Under the pieces are notes generated by a model that worked only from the letters and a program-made list of their open reading frames with translations, was not told where the DNA came from and did not search any database. From assembly GCA_035625725.1 (NCBI GenBank), contig DASPPB010000026.1, positions 83,949-147,948 of the forward strand: a stretch of DNA of 64,000 nt, read 5' to 3'. Shown piece after piece: positions 8,070 through 17,231 of the stretch. This stretch comes from GJ-E10 sp035625725. GTDB lineage: Bacteria; Pseudomonadota; Gammaproteobacteria; Burkholderiales; Burkholderiaceae_F. Within the stretch, counting starts at the first letter, position 1, and every line of letters starts with the position of its first letter. The position numbers were made by a program, and so were the translations under genes.

Positions 8070-8963
8070 ATGACCTACTGTGTGGCCATGCGACTCAATG
8101 ACGGTCTGGTCTTTCTGGCCGATTCCCGCACCAATGCCGGCGTCGATCAGATTTCGACGTTTCGCAAGCTGACCGTCTTCGAGCATCCCGGGGAGCGGCT
8201 GCTCGTCATGATGAGTGCTGGCAACCTCGCGATTACGCAGGCCGTGCGCCAGATTGTGTGCGAGGCCAGCGCCGATCCGGCTACGGCAACGGTTTGGAAC
8301 GTAAAGAGTCTTTTCGATGCGGTTCGCATCGTCGGTGACGCCGTGCGCACGGTGCACCAGCACGACGGGGCGGCGCTCCGGGAGGCGGGAATCGAATTTA
8401 ACTGCAGTTTCATCATCGGGGGTCAGATCCGCGGCGAGGCCACGCGCCTGTTCCAGGTGTATTCGGCCGGCAATTTCATCGAGGCCACGGCCGAGACGCC
8501 ATACTTGCAAATCGGCGAGTCCAAGTACGGCAAGCCGATTGTCGATCGCGTGGTCAGGCCGCAGACATCGCTCGGAGAAGCGGCGAAGTGCGCTTTGATA
8601 TCCATGGACTCGACTCTGCGATCCAATATCTCGGTGGGATTGCCGCTGGATCTTCTGGTCTACGAGGTTGATTCCTTGCGCGTGACCAAGTTCGTGTACA
8701 TCGACGAGTCGAACGAGTACATGCAGATGATCCGTTCGACCTGGGGTGCACGTTTGCGCCAGGTGTTTGGGGAGATCCCGGATCCGGCATGGCGTGATGC
8801 TCCCGTGCCGCCGGGCGCCATGCGCTTGCAAACGCAAGAATCGGCGCCGGTGCGCGCACCGCTTCCACCGGGGCTCGAGTCGGCGCCGCAAGGCATTGGA
8901 AAGCCCGTATCGATTCAGCTCGTGGCCCAGCAGCAGCGCGGCTCGGACAGTCCCCGAGGATGA
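8070..8963 (+). CDS. Anbu proteasome-type protease homologue
   Basis: Member of the Anbu family (COG3484), ancestral-type relatives of proteasome beta subunits. The sequence begins MTYCVAMRLNDGLVFLADS. Removal of Met would expose Thr1, and Asp18 and Lys33 (counted from Met) match the Asp17/Lys33 positions of the proteasome active site. The core covers about residues 1-235. Beyond it is a proline- and glutamine-rich tail of about 60 residues, which makes this member longer (297) than typical Anbu proteins of about 240-250. Published Anbu structures show helical or open-ring assemblies; peptidase activity has been hard to demonstrate. It sits within the ligase/transglutaminase operon. Confidence 0.93.
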   Translation: MTYCVAMRLNDGLVFLADSRTNAGVDQISTFRKLTVFEHPGERLLVMMSAGNLAITQAVRQIVCEASADPATATVWNVKSLFDAVRIVGDAVRTVHQHDGAALREAGIEFNCSFIIGGQIRGEATRLFQVYSAGNFIEATAETPYLQIGESKYGKPIVDRVVRPQTSLGEAAKCALISMDSTLRSNISVGLPLDLLVYEVDSLRVTKFVYIDESNEYMQMIRSTWGARLRQVFGEIPDPAWRDAPVPPGAMRLQTQESAPVRAPLPPGLESAPQGIGKPVSIQLVAQQQRGSDSPRG

Positions 8964-9049
8964 GACCGCGCCAACTCTATTGGTGCGGGCCTCGCGACTG
9001 GTCGGCCGCCCCGTGCCGGGCTTGATGCCGAGCGTCTCTTCGCTGCAAC

Positions 9050-12000
9050 ATGTCCATCCACGTAGCCCTGCATCACCGCACGGAGTACCGCTACGACCGG
9101 CTGGTCGCCTTGTCGCCGCAACTGGTGCGGCTGCGCCCCGCACCGCACACGCGTACCCGCGTGCTTTCCTATTCGCTTAAGGTTCAGCCGCGGGAACACT
9201 TCATCAACTGGCAGCAGGACCCGTTTGCCAACTACTTGGCGCGCCTGGCTTTTCCGCAGCGCACCCGCCAGCTGCACCTGGAAGTGGGCCTCGTGGTCGA
9301 GATGGCGGTTTTCAATCCATTCGATTTCTTTCTGGAGCCCGGCGCAGAGTTCTTTCCTTTTTCGTATGAAGCGGACCTGCGGCGGGATTTGCAGCCGTAT
9401 CTGGCGGCCGAGCCGTTGACCGGGCCTGTGCGCGATTTCTTGGCGACCCTGGACCGCAGTCGCCAGCGCAGCATCGACTTCCTCGTGAACTTGAATCAGC
9501 GGCTGCAGCGCGAGATCCGTTACGTCATCCGCCTGGAGCCTGGCGTGCAGGCGCCGGAGCAGACGCTCGCGCTCGCATCGGGCTCTTGCCGCGATAGCGC
9601 CTGGCTGCTGGTCCAGTGCCTGCGCCACCTGGGACTGGCGGCGCGCTTCGTATCGGGGTACCTGATTCAGCTCAAAGCCGATGTCAAGGCCATCGAGGGG
9701 CCGTCGGGAGCGGAGTCGGACTTTACGGATTTGCACGCCTGGTGCGAGGTCTATCTTCCCGGCGCCGGCTGGATCGGCCTGGATCCTACTTCGGGTCTGC
9801 TCGCGGGCGAAGGACACATTCCGCTCGCCTGCACGCCGGAGCCCGGCAGTGCCGCGCCGGTGACCGGTGGACTGGAGCCATGCGAGGTCGAATTCGACCA
9901 CGAGATGAGCGTAACGCGCATCTTCGAGTCGCCTCGCGTCTCGCGACCCTACAGCGACGAGCGCTGGGCGCAGATCAACGCCCTGGGAGAGTCCGTGGAC
10001 GCGGATCTTGCCGCGATGGACGTCCGCCTGACGATGGGAGGCGAACCCACTTTTGTGGCGGCCGACGACCGCGACGCAGCCGAATGGAACACGACCGCGC
10101 TGGGACCGGGCAAGCGCTCCTATGCGACGGACCTCGTGCAGCGACTGCGTGAGCGCTACGGGCGCGGCGGTTTTTTGCATTTTGGCCAGGGCAAGTGGTA
10201 CCCCGGCGAGCCCCTGCCGCGTTGGGCATTGTCCGTGTTTTGGCGCAGCGACGGGGAGGCCGCTTGGCGCAATCCGGCCCGATTTGCCGACGAACGCGCG
10301 GCGCGCGGCTACGGCCTGGAGGACGCGCAGCGGCTCATGATGGCGCTTATCGATCGCCTCGGCCTGGACCGTGCCTTTGCGATTGCCGCCTATGAGGACG
10401 TTTGGTACTACCTGTGGCGCGAGCGTCGTCTGCCGGTGAACGTTGATCCGTTCGACAGCCGCCTCGACGACGAGCTCGAACGGGCGCGTCTGCGCCGCGT
10501 CTTCGACCACGGCCTGGCAGGCGTGGTCGGTTATGCCTTGCCGCTGCGGCGCGCCGACCCGGACGCCGGCCCGTTGTTGCATGGTCCGCACTGGCAGACA
10601 GGGCCATGGTTTTTCCGCGACGAACGCATGTACCTGTTGCCGGGGGACTCGCCGATGGGCTGGCGCTTGCCCCTGGACTCTCTGCCCTGGTGCCGGCCAG
10701 AAGATCGGATCGCGGAAACGCAGCGCGATCCGTTCGCGCAGCGCCCGCAGCTGCCTGGCGCGGCGCAGCTCCTGGCCCAGTACCGCGTGGGGCTTTCAGG
10801 CGCGGAGGTGTCCCGGAGTCGCGACGCAGGCCTCGGGATGACTTTGGTGCAGCACCCGGCCTGGAGCGAGCAGCCCGCGCGCTTTGTTTCCGAGGGTGGG
10901 GTCGCCCGCACCGCGCTGTGCGTGGAGCCCCGAGGGGGCAACCTGTATGTGTTTCTGCCGCCCTTGGCACGGCTTGAGGACTATCTGGAATTGCTCGCCG
11001 CCGTCGAGGCGAGCGTCGAAGAGCTCGACCTGGTGGTCGTGCTCGAGGGCTATCCACCGCCGCGCGACGCACGCTTGCAGGGATTGCAGGTGACCCCGGA
11101 TCCGGGTGTGATCGAAGTCAACATACATCCGTCGGCAAGCTGGAGCGAGCTGGTGGAGCGCACCGAGTACCTGTACGAGGCCGCGCGCCTGTCGCGACTT
11201 GCCGCGGAGAAGTTCCTCATCGACGGTCGCCATACCGGCACGGGCGGAGGCAATCACTTCGTGCTCGGAGGCCCGACGACGGCCGACAGTCCGCTGTTGC
11301 GCCGGCCCGACCTGTTGGCGAGCCTGATCTCGTACTGGCACAACCACCCGGCGTTGTCCTACCTGTTTTCCGGTTTGTTTTTGGGGCCCACGAGTCAGGC
11401 CCCGCGGGTCGACGAAGCGCGCAACGATCAGCTCTACGAACTGGAGATCGCCCTGCGCGAACTGCGGCGGCTGGCCGCTCCCGGCGCGGAGGTGCGCCCC
11501 TGGCTCGTGGATCGGCTGCTGCGCAATTTGCTCATCGACGTCACGGGCAACACGCACCGCGCGGAGTTTTGCATTGACAAGCTCTATTCGCCCGATGGCC
11601 CCGGTGGCCGGCTGGGCTTGCTCGAGCTGCGCGCCTTTGAAATGCCGCCGCACGCCCGCATGAGCCTGGTTCAGCAATTGCTTCTTCGAGCGCTCGTGGC
11701 GCGGTTCTGGCGGCAGCCCTATGCGCAGCGGCTGACTCGCTGGGCGACGCAATTGCACGATCGCTTCTTGCTGCCCACGTTCATCGACATGGATTTCGAG
11801 GACGTGCTCGCGGAGTTGAACGAACACGGTTACGGATTTGAGCGCTCCTGGTTTGCACCCCATTTTGAGTTTCGCTTTCCGCACTACGGCGAGATCGCTG
11901 CGCGCGGCATCACAGTTTCCTTGCGCGGAGCGCTCGAGCCCTGGCACGTCCTGGGCGAAGAAGGCGCTCCGGCGGGCACCGTGCGCTATGTCGATTCGTC

Positions 12001-12412
12001 CCTGGAGCGGCTCGAAGTGCTCGTGAGCGGACTCAATGAAAGCCGCTACCGCATCGCGGTCAACGGTCGGGCGCTGCCGCTGCAGCCCACGGGTCGCACG
12101 GGCGAGTATGTCGCAGGGGTGCGCTATCGTGCGTGGCAACCGGCTTCTGCCCTGCACCCGACGATTGGCGTGCACGCACCATTGGTCTTTGACATCGTCG
12201 ATTCGTGGATGAAGCGTTCGCTGGGAGGATGCACGTACCACGTTTCTCATCCAGGCGGGCGCAACTACGAAACGTTTCCGGTCAACGCGTTCGAGGCGGA
12301 GAGCCGGAGGCTGGCCCGCTTTTTTCGCCTCGGGCACACTCAGGGCCAGGTCGATGTCGCCCCGGCCGTCCGCAGTCTGGAATTTCCCTTTACCCTGGAT
12401 CTTCGACGATGA
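9050..12412 (+). CDS. Transglutaminase-like protein fused to DUF2126 putative amidoligase
   Basis: Giant two-part protein of 1,120 residues. Residues 1-about 290 are a bacterial transglutaminase N-terminal domain plus a transglutaminase core with an intact triad: Cys180 in SGSCRDS, His229 in DLHAWCEVY and Asp245 in GLDPTSG. The rest, about 310-1120, is DUF2126 (COG4196), annotated in Pfam as a putative amidoligase; the glycine-rich HTGTGGGNHFVLGG block sits at residues 728-741. One polypeptide therefore pairs a cysteine-dependent amide-cleaving or transferring fold with a probable amide-forming one. The start is the ATG at 9050, 86 bp after the Anbu stop. Confidence 0.92.
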   Translation: MSIHVALHHRTEYRYDRLVALSPQLVRLRPAPHTRTRVLSYSLKVQPREHFINWQQDPFANYLARLAFPQRTRQLHLEVGLVVEMAVFNPFDFFLEPGAEFFPFSYEADLRRDLQPYLAAEPLTGPVRDFLATLDRSRQRSIDFLVNLNQRLQREIRYVIRLEPGVQAPEQTLALASGSCRDSAWLLVQCLRHLGLAARFVSGYLIQLKADVKAIEGPSGAESDFTDLHAWCEVYLPGAGWIGLDPTSGLLAGEGHIPLACTPEPGSAAPVTGGLEPCEVEFDHEMSVTRIFESPRVSRPYSDERWAQINALGESVDADLAAMDVRLTMGGEPTFVAADDRDAAEWNTTALGPGKRSYATDLVQRLRERYGRGGFLHFGQGKWYPGEPLPRWALSVFWRSDGEAAWRNPARFADERAARGYGLEDAQRLMMALIDRLGLDRAFAIAAYEDVWYYLWRERRLPVNVDPFDSRLDDELERARLRRVFDHGLAGVVGYALPLRRADPDAGPLLHGPHWQTGPWFFRDERMYLLPGDSPMGWRLPLDSLPWCRPEDRIAETQRDPFAQRPQLPGAAQLLAQYRVGLSGAEVSRSRDAGLGMTLVQHPAWSEQPARFVSEGGVARTALCVEPRGGNLYVFLPPLARLEDYLELLAAVEASVEELDLVVVLEGYPPPRDARLQGLQVTPDPGVIEVNIHPSASWSELVERTEYLYEAARLSRLAAEKFLIDGRHTGTGGGNHFVLGGPTTADSPLLRRPDLLASLISYWHNHPALSYLFSGLFLGPTSQAPRVDEARNDQLYELEIALRELRRLAAPGAEVRPWLVDRLLRNLLIDVTGNTHRAEFCIDKLYSPDGPGGRLGLLELRAFEMPPHARMSLVQQLLLRALVARFWRQPYAQRLTRWATQLHDRFLLPTFIDMDFEDVLAELNEHGYGFERSWFAPHFEFRFPHYGEIAARGITVSLRGALEPWHVLGEEGAPAGTVRYVDSSLERLEVLVSGLNESRYRIAVNGRALPLQPTGRTGEYVAGVRYRAWQPASALHPTIGVHAPLVFDIVDSWMKRSLGGCTYHVSHPGGRNYETFPVNAFEAESRRLARFFRLGHTQGQVDVAPAVRSLEFPFTLDLRR

Positions 12413-14998
12413 TTGTGGCTGCAAGCCACGACGATCCGCCTTACCGTGTCCCAGAGTCTCTTTGAGTCCCAGCAGGATGCCACCGGCGCAGGCGCCGCCC
12501 TTGGGCTCGCGGTGCCTCCGACACCTGGTCACTATGACGAGTTGCGCGGCCCAGACGGAGCTTTGCGCCCCCCGTGGCGCGAATTTTTCGACAAACTTGG
12601 CACATCCGGCCTTGGCGATTTGCCGCGCCGCGAAATTTTGCTCAAGCGCCAGATCCAAGAGCACGGCGTAACGTACAACGTCTACAGCGACGAGCACGGC
12701 GCGCCGCGGCGCTGGTCCTTGGAACTGCTGCCCTATATTGTCGGCTCGGAGGACTGGCGAGTTATTGAGTCGGCCGTCGTGCAGCGCGCGGCTGTGCTGT
12801 CAGCCGTAATGCGCGATGTCTACGGCCCCAAAGAACTCATTCGCGAAGGTCTCCTGCCCCCGGCACTCGTGTTGGGCAGCCCGGGCTACTTGCGGTCCTT
12901 GCACGGCGTCGAACCGCCCGGCGGGATCTATCTGCACGTGGTGGCATTTGACCTGGCGCGCGGACCGGACGGACGCTGGTGGGTACTCAGACACCGAACG
13001 CAGGCACCCTCGGGCTTGGGTTACGCGCTCGAGAACCGTCTCGTCGTATCGCGACTTTTCAGCGAAAACTTTGCGGCGATGCGGGTGCAGCGCTTGGCCG
13101 CGAGCTATCGCCGTTTGCTCGAGACACTCATGCGCCATGCGCCTCGGGACCGCGGCGAGTCCTCGGGGCCGCCACGGATCGTTTTGCTCACGCCGGGACG
13201 CTACAACGAAACATATTTTGAACAGGCGTATCTGGCCCACTATTTGGGTGTTGCGCTGGTTGAGGGCGAGGACCTGACCGTGCGCGAGGACCGACTGTAT
13301 TTGAAGACGCTGCACGGACTCGAACGCGTGCACGCGGTAATCCGGCGCCTGGACGATGTTTTTTGCGATCCTTTGGAATTGCGCGCGGATTCGGCGCTGG
13401 GGGTCCCGGGCCTGCTGCACGCCATCCGTCGCGGCCAGGTGCTGGTTGCCAATGCCCTGGGTACGGCGTTTTTAGAATCGCCGGCCATCCATGGTTTTTT
13501 GCCGGCCGTGGCGCGGCGCTTGTTGGGCGAAGAACTGGTTCTGCCGCCACGCGATAGCTGGTGGTGCGGCGAGGCCGCGGCGCGCCAAAGGGCCTTTGCC
13601 ACACTGCAAACCGCGCGCGTGCGCGCAACGTATCGCGGTTCGGAAGGCGAACCGGCACTCACCCGTGGCACCGGTTTGTTGACGCTGTCGGAAGTTCGCG
13701 AGCACATCGAACAGTGTCCGGATGCGTTCACCATCCAGTCCTACCTGCCGTACTCGAAGGCGACTTGCTGGAGCCAAAATGCACTCATTGCGCGCTCGGC
13801 GGTGCTGCGCGTGTACGTCATCGCCTCGGGCGACGGGGGCTGGCACGCCATGCCGGGGGGGCTCACCCGTATCGCCGAACGGCAAGACGAGGTATCGATG
13901 CAGCGCGGGGGCAGCAGCGCCGATACCTGGATCGTGACCGGCGAGGAGGTCAATCCGTTCACCATGTTGCCCGATCGGCTCCGCGTCGATGACGTCATCT
14001 TCCGGCGGCGCATCGTGACGAGCCGCGCGGCGGAAAACCTCTTTTGGCTGGGCCGCTACAGCGAGCGCACCGATAACGCAGTGCGTGCCGCCCAGTCGAT
14101 CCTCACCAACCTGCATTCCAGCAATCCCCTGCCCGAAGCCGTGCGGCTGGGCATCGGGCGTGCGAGCGCGTCCTTGGGCCTGGTGCCGCCCGGCGCACCG
14201 CCGCCCGCGCCGGGACAGCGGGTCTTTGAACGCACAATGCTGCATGCGCTGGCAGATGACGAGGCCAGCAGTGTCGCGTTTGACCTGAGCGCGCTGGCCG
14301 GGGCGGCAGCACAGATCCGCGACCGCCTTGCTTTCGAGCACTGGCACCAGATCACGGCCACCGTGGAACGCTACGCGGCATCGATGCGTCACGCCGACGA
14401 CAAGCAGGCGCTGACGCTCGAGGACGCCTTGGGTGCGCTCGGCGGACTGGCGGTGGGACTCGGCGCCATAACCGGCGCGCAAGCCGACGGTATGACGCGC
14501 GACGACGGCTGGCGGCTGCTCGCGGTCGGCCGCCAGATCGAGCGCCTCATCTGCATGAGCCAGGTACTGCTTGCATTCGTCGAGACGACCTCCGTGCAGC
14601 ACGAGCCGGGCTTTGACCTGCTGCTCGCGCTGTTTAACAGCACCATCACCTATCGGTCGCGGTATCAGGGGCAACGGGATATGACAGCCTTGGTCGATCT
14701 GCTGGTGTTGGAAATCGACAATCCGCGCTCGCTGGCGTGCACTGTCGACTTGATTGGTCGCGAGCTCAAGGAATTGTGCGCGACGACCGGTCAACGCATC
14801 GAGTGGAGCGAGCCTGAGCGATTTGCACGGCCCCGGCACCTGCTCTTGAGCGAGCTTTGTGCGCGTGACGGTGAGCCGTCTTGCACGCACCTGCCGAAGC
14901 TCGCGCGTGCGCTCATTGCGTCGGCCAGGTCCCTGTCCAACGACATCGGACTGCGCTTTTTCAGCCACTCCGAGTCGCTACGCAACCAAATCGTATGA
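12413..14998 (+). CDS. Circularly permuted ATP-grasp / alpha-E fusion protein
   Basis: Fusion of the two activities encoded separately at 5587-8002. Residues about 40-520 align with the ATP-grasp protein (DVYGPKELI, LTPGRYNETYFEQAYLA, ADSALGVPGLL, MPGGLTRIA). From about 535 an alpha-E domain begins at TSRAAENLFWLGRYSERTDN. Several residues expected to bind ATP and metal are replaced: VLEDN has become VLRHR (191-195) and the VVKEV lysine segment has become RVRATYRG near residue 400. This half may therefore be catalytically dead or altered. The start is uncertain: TTG at 12413, directly after the previous stop, or GTG at 12446; no strong ribosome site was seen for either. The 861-residue length assumes TTG. 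Confidence 0.88.
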   Translation: MWLQATTIRLTVSQSLFESQQDATGAGAALGLAVPPTPGHYDELRGPDGALRPPWREFFDKLGTSGLGDLPRREILLKRQIQEHGVTYNVYSDEHGAPRRWSLELLPYIVGSEDWRVIESAVVQRAAVLSAVMRDVYGPKELIREGLLPPALVLGSPGYLRSLHGVEPPGGIYLHVVAFDLARGPDGRWWVLRHRTQAPSGLGYALENRLVVSRLFSENFAAMRVQRLAASYRRLLETLMRHAPRDRGESSGPPRIVLLTPGRYNETYFEQAYLAHYLGVALVEGEDLTVREDRLYLKTLHGLERVHAVIRRLDDVFCDPLELRADSALGVPGLLHAIRRGQVLVANALGTAFLESPAIHGFLPAVARRLLGEELVLPPRDSWWCGEAAARQRAFATLQTARVRATYRGSEGEPALTRGTGLLTLSEVREHIEQCPDAFTIQSYLPYSKATCWSQNALIARSAVLRVYVIASGDGGWHAMPGGLTRIAERQDEVSMQRGGSSADTWIVTGEEVNPFTMLPDRLRVDDVIFRRRIVTSRAAENLFWLGRYSERTDNAVRAAQSILTNLHSSNPLPEAVRLGIGRASASLGLVPPGAPPPAPGQRVFERTMLHALADDEASSVAFDLSALAGAAAQIRDRLAFEHWHQITATVERYAASMRHADDKQALTLEDALGALGGLAVGLGAITGAQADGMTRDDGWRLLAVGRQIERLICMSQVLLAFVETTSVQHEPGFDLLLALFNSTITYRSRYQGQRDMTALVDLLVLEIDNPRSLACTVDLIGRELKELCATTGQRIEWSEPERFARPRHLLLSELCARDGEPSCTHLPKLARALIASARSLSNDIGLRFFSHSESLRNQIV

Positions 14999-15903
14999 CC
15001 CAGGAACTCATTGTCGAGCACGACACGGAGTATCACTACTCGTCTGCCGTTGGTTTCGCGCAGCACCTGGCACATTTGACTCCGCGATCGCTCGTCGGGC
15101 AGCAGGTGCAGGACTTCCGTCTGGAGATCGCCCCGCCTCCTGCCGGTGTCCAAACCGGTGCCGACTACTTTGGCAATCTGCGCACCTACTTTGCCCTGAC
15201 CGCGGCGCACGAAGCACTGCGCGTGCGCACGCACTCTCGGGTGCGCCTGCAACCGCGCTTCGGACACGTTGACGTCGGTGCGAGTCCCGCCTGGGAGGCG
15301 GTGCGCGCATCGCTGCAATATGTTGCCGGAGCACCCTACGCGGCAGCCTCGGAGTTTTGCTTTCGCTCGCCGCGCATTTCGCGCGATCCCGCGCTGGGCG
15401 CGTACGCTCGAGAATCCTTTGCTCCGGGCCGCCCGTTGCTCGAGGCGGCGCGCGACCTCATGCAGCGTATCCACAAAGATTTTCGCTTCGACGCGACCAG
15501 CACGGATGTGAGCACGCCGATGCTTGAAGCCTTTGCCGCCCGTGCCGGAGTTTGTCAGGACTTTACGCACGTGATGATCGGGTGTCTGCGTTCGCTTGGT
15601 CTGGCGGCGAGCTACGTGAGCGGATATCTGTGCCCCCAGCCGCGATCGGCAACCGCGCCAAGCACAGCCGCCGATCCGACGCCAGTCGGGGCCGAGGCCT
15701 CGCATGCCTGGGTGTCGGTTTTCTGTCCCCGCTACGGGTGGGTGGAATTTGACCCAACCAACAATGTAATTCCTTTGACGGGCCACGTTCGGCTGGCAAT
15801 TGGGCGCGATTATGGCGATGTCGCGCCCTTGCGCGGTGTCGTTCAGGGCGGCGGCAAACATCAGTTGCGCGTTGCGGTGCGTGTCCGTGCCGCAACCGAA
15901 TAG
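14995..15903 (+). CDS. Transglutaminase-like cysteine protease family protein
   Basis: Protein of 302 residues with a bacterial transglutaminase N-terminal domain (about 1-85) and a core domain. The triad is intact: Cys187 in GVCQDFTHV, His237 in EASHAWVSV and Asp253 in FDPTNN. Start: the ATG at 14995 overlaps the stop of the upstream fusion gene by 4 bp (ATGA), implying translational coupling. It is the last gene of the Anbu operon. It is a stand-alone relative of the N-terminal half of the 1,120-residue protein. Peptidase, amidase or transferase activity is possible; the substrate is unknown. Confidence 0.93.
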   Translation: MTQELIVEHDTEYHYSSAVGFAQHLAHLTPRSLVGQQVQDFRLEIAPPPAGVQTGADYFGNLRTYFALTAAHEALRVRTHSRVRLQPRFGHVDVGASPAWEAVRASLQYVAGAPYAAASEFCFRSPRISRDPALGAYARESFAPGRPLLEAARDLMQRIHKDFRFDATSTDVSTPMLEAFAARAGVCQDFTHVMIGCLRSLGLAASYVSGYLCPQPRSATAPSTAADPTPVGAEASHAWVSVFCPRYGWVEFDPTNNVIPLTGHVRLAIGRDYGDVAPLRGVVQGGGKHQLRVAVRVRAATE

Positions 15904-15972
15904 AATCCAACGAAGTCGACGGCGGCGCGGCTGCTTCGCAAACCCGCGGTACGGCCGTGTCGGATACGAGGA

Positions 15973-17064
15973 ATGAACATGCGGCGTCGTGGTTTTCTTT
16001 CGCGTGCCGGAGCCGGCATGGCGGCAGGCTGCTCCATCCTGGCAGCACCGGCCGTTGCAACCGAGCCGTCGGTACGCTGGCGTCTGGCGTCGAGTTTTCC
16101 CAAGAATTTGGACACCATATACGGAGCTGCCGAGCTTTTTGCACGCCAAATCTCCGTGATGAGCGAGGGCAAGTTCCAGATCTCGGTGCACGCGGCCGGA
16201 GAAATCACGCCCGCCTTTGGTGTGGTCGACGCTGTGCAGCAAGGCGCGGTCGAGTGCGCGCATACGGCGGCCTATTACTTCTTCGGCAAGGACGAGACCT
16301 TCGCCCTGAGTTGTTGCATTCCTTTTGGGCTGAATTCGCGGCAGACCTCGGCATGGATGTATCACGGCAACGGCCTCACGCTGATGCGCGAGTTCTATCG
16401 CAACTACAACATCATCAACTTCCCAGCCGGCAATACCGGAGCGCAGATGGGAGGCTGGTTTCGCAAGGAAGTCAAGTCACTCGCCGACATGAAGGGGCTG
16501 AAGTTTCGCATTGGGGGTTTTGGCGGCCGCATTATCGAGCGCATCGGAGGCGTGCCGCAGAATATTCCGGGCGGCGACATTTACCCGGCGCTCGAGAAGG
16601 GGACGATCGACGCGGCCGAGTGGGTCGGCCCCTACGATGACTTGAAGCTCGGCTTTAACAAGATCGCGCAGCATTACTACTACCCCGGATGGTGGGAGGG
16701 CGGACCGCAGCTCGACTTGTTTGTAAACATCAAGGCATGGGAGGCACTGCCCTCGAGCTACAAGGCCATGGTCGAGTCGGCGGCGGCGCATTGCCACGTC
16801 GACATGCAGGCCAATTACGACGTGAAAAACCCTATTGCCCTGAAGCAACTCTACGCAAGCGGCACGAAGTTGCACGCTTTTCCGCGCGACATGATGGAAG
16901 CCGCGTTCAAGACATCGATGCAGTACTACGATGAACTGTCGGCGAAGAACCCGTACTGGAGGAAGGTTTACCAGGACTACAACGTGTTTCGGCGCGACGA
17001 AAATCTCTGGTTTCGATTCGCCGAAGCGGGTTTCGACGAGTTCATGCAAGCGCAAAAGCTCTGA
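15973..17064 (+). CDS. TRAP transporter substrate-binding protein (DctP family, Tat-exported)
   Basis: Periplasmic solute-binding subunit of 363 residues. The N-terminus MNMRRRGFLSRAGAGMAAG is a twin-arginine signal with a cleavage region near APAVA-TEPS. The mature part resembles the TakP-like 2-oxoacid/monocarboxylate-binding branch: RWRLASSFPKNLDT, GEITPAFGVVDAVQ, KGLKFRIGGFGG and the EWVGPYDD ligand-loop motif. Its membrane partners dctQ and dctM lie on the opposite strand at 18309-20329 rather than in the same operon. It follows the Anbu operon by 69 bp on the same strand but is probably functionally separate. The ligand is unproven; a keto acid is the best guess. Confidence 0.93.
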   Translation: MNMRRRGFLSRAGAGMAAGCSILAAPAVATEPSVRWRLASSFPKNLDTIYGAAELFARQISVMSEGKFQISVHAAGEITPAFGVVDAVQQGAVECAHTAAYYFFGKDETFALSCCIPFGLNSRQTSAWMYHGNGLTLMREFYRNYNIINFPAGNTGAQMGGWFRKEVKSLADMKGLKFRIGGFGGRIIERIGGVPQNIPGGDIYPALEKGTIDAAEWVGPYDDLKLGFNKIAQHYYYPGWWEGGPQLDLFVNIKAWEALPSSYKAMVESAAAHCHVDMQANYDVKNPIALKQLYASGTKLHAFPRDMMEAAFKTSMQYYDELSAKNPYWRKVYQDYNVFRRDENLWFRFAEAGFDEFMQAQKL

Positions 17065-17231
17065 GCGCAGGTGCACGGCGCCGCGCACGGATTGCGACCG
17101 CGCGTATCCTCGCGTCCGAATCGACAGAGAATCGTGCCTGGCGAAGTGCTGCGCCAGTCCCGCATCGGTTGCGCGCCAGCCGAACGATCGCTGCGGCAAG
17201 CGCTCTAATCCGATGTAAAGGGGGTGCGACC

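Noticed and set aside
8915..10591. 558-codon open frame on the minus strand
   Set aside because: Antisense to the transglutaminase half of the 1,120-residue protein; rich in Arg, Gln and His and without motifs.
10796..12697. 633-codon open frame on the minus strand inside the DUF2126 gene
   Set aside because: It is the antisense shadow of a GC-rich gene; its product has no family motif, while the plus-strand frame has a full domain structure.
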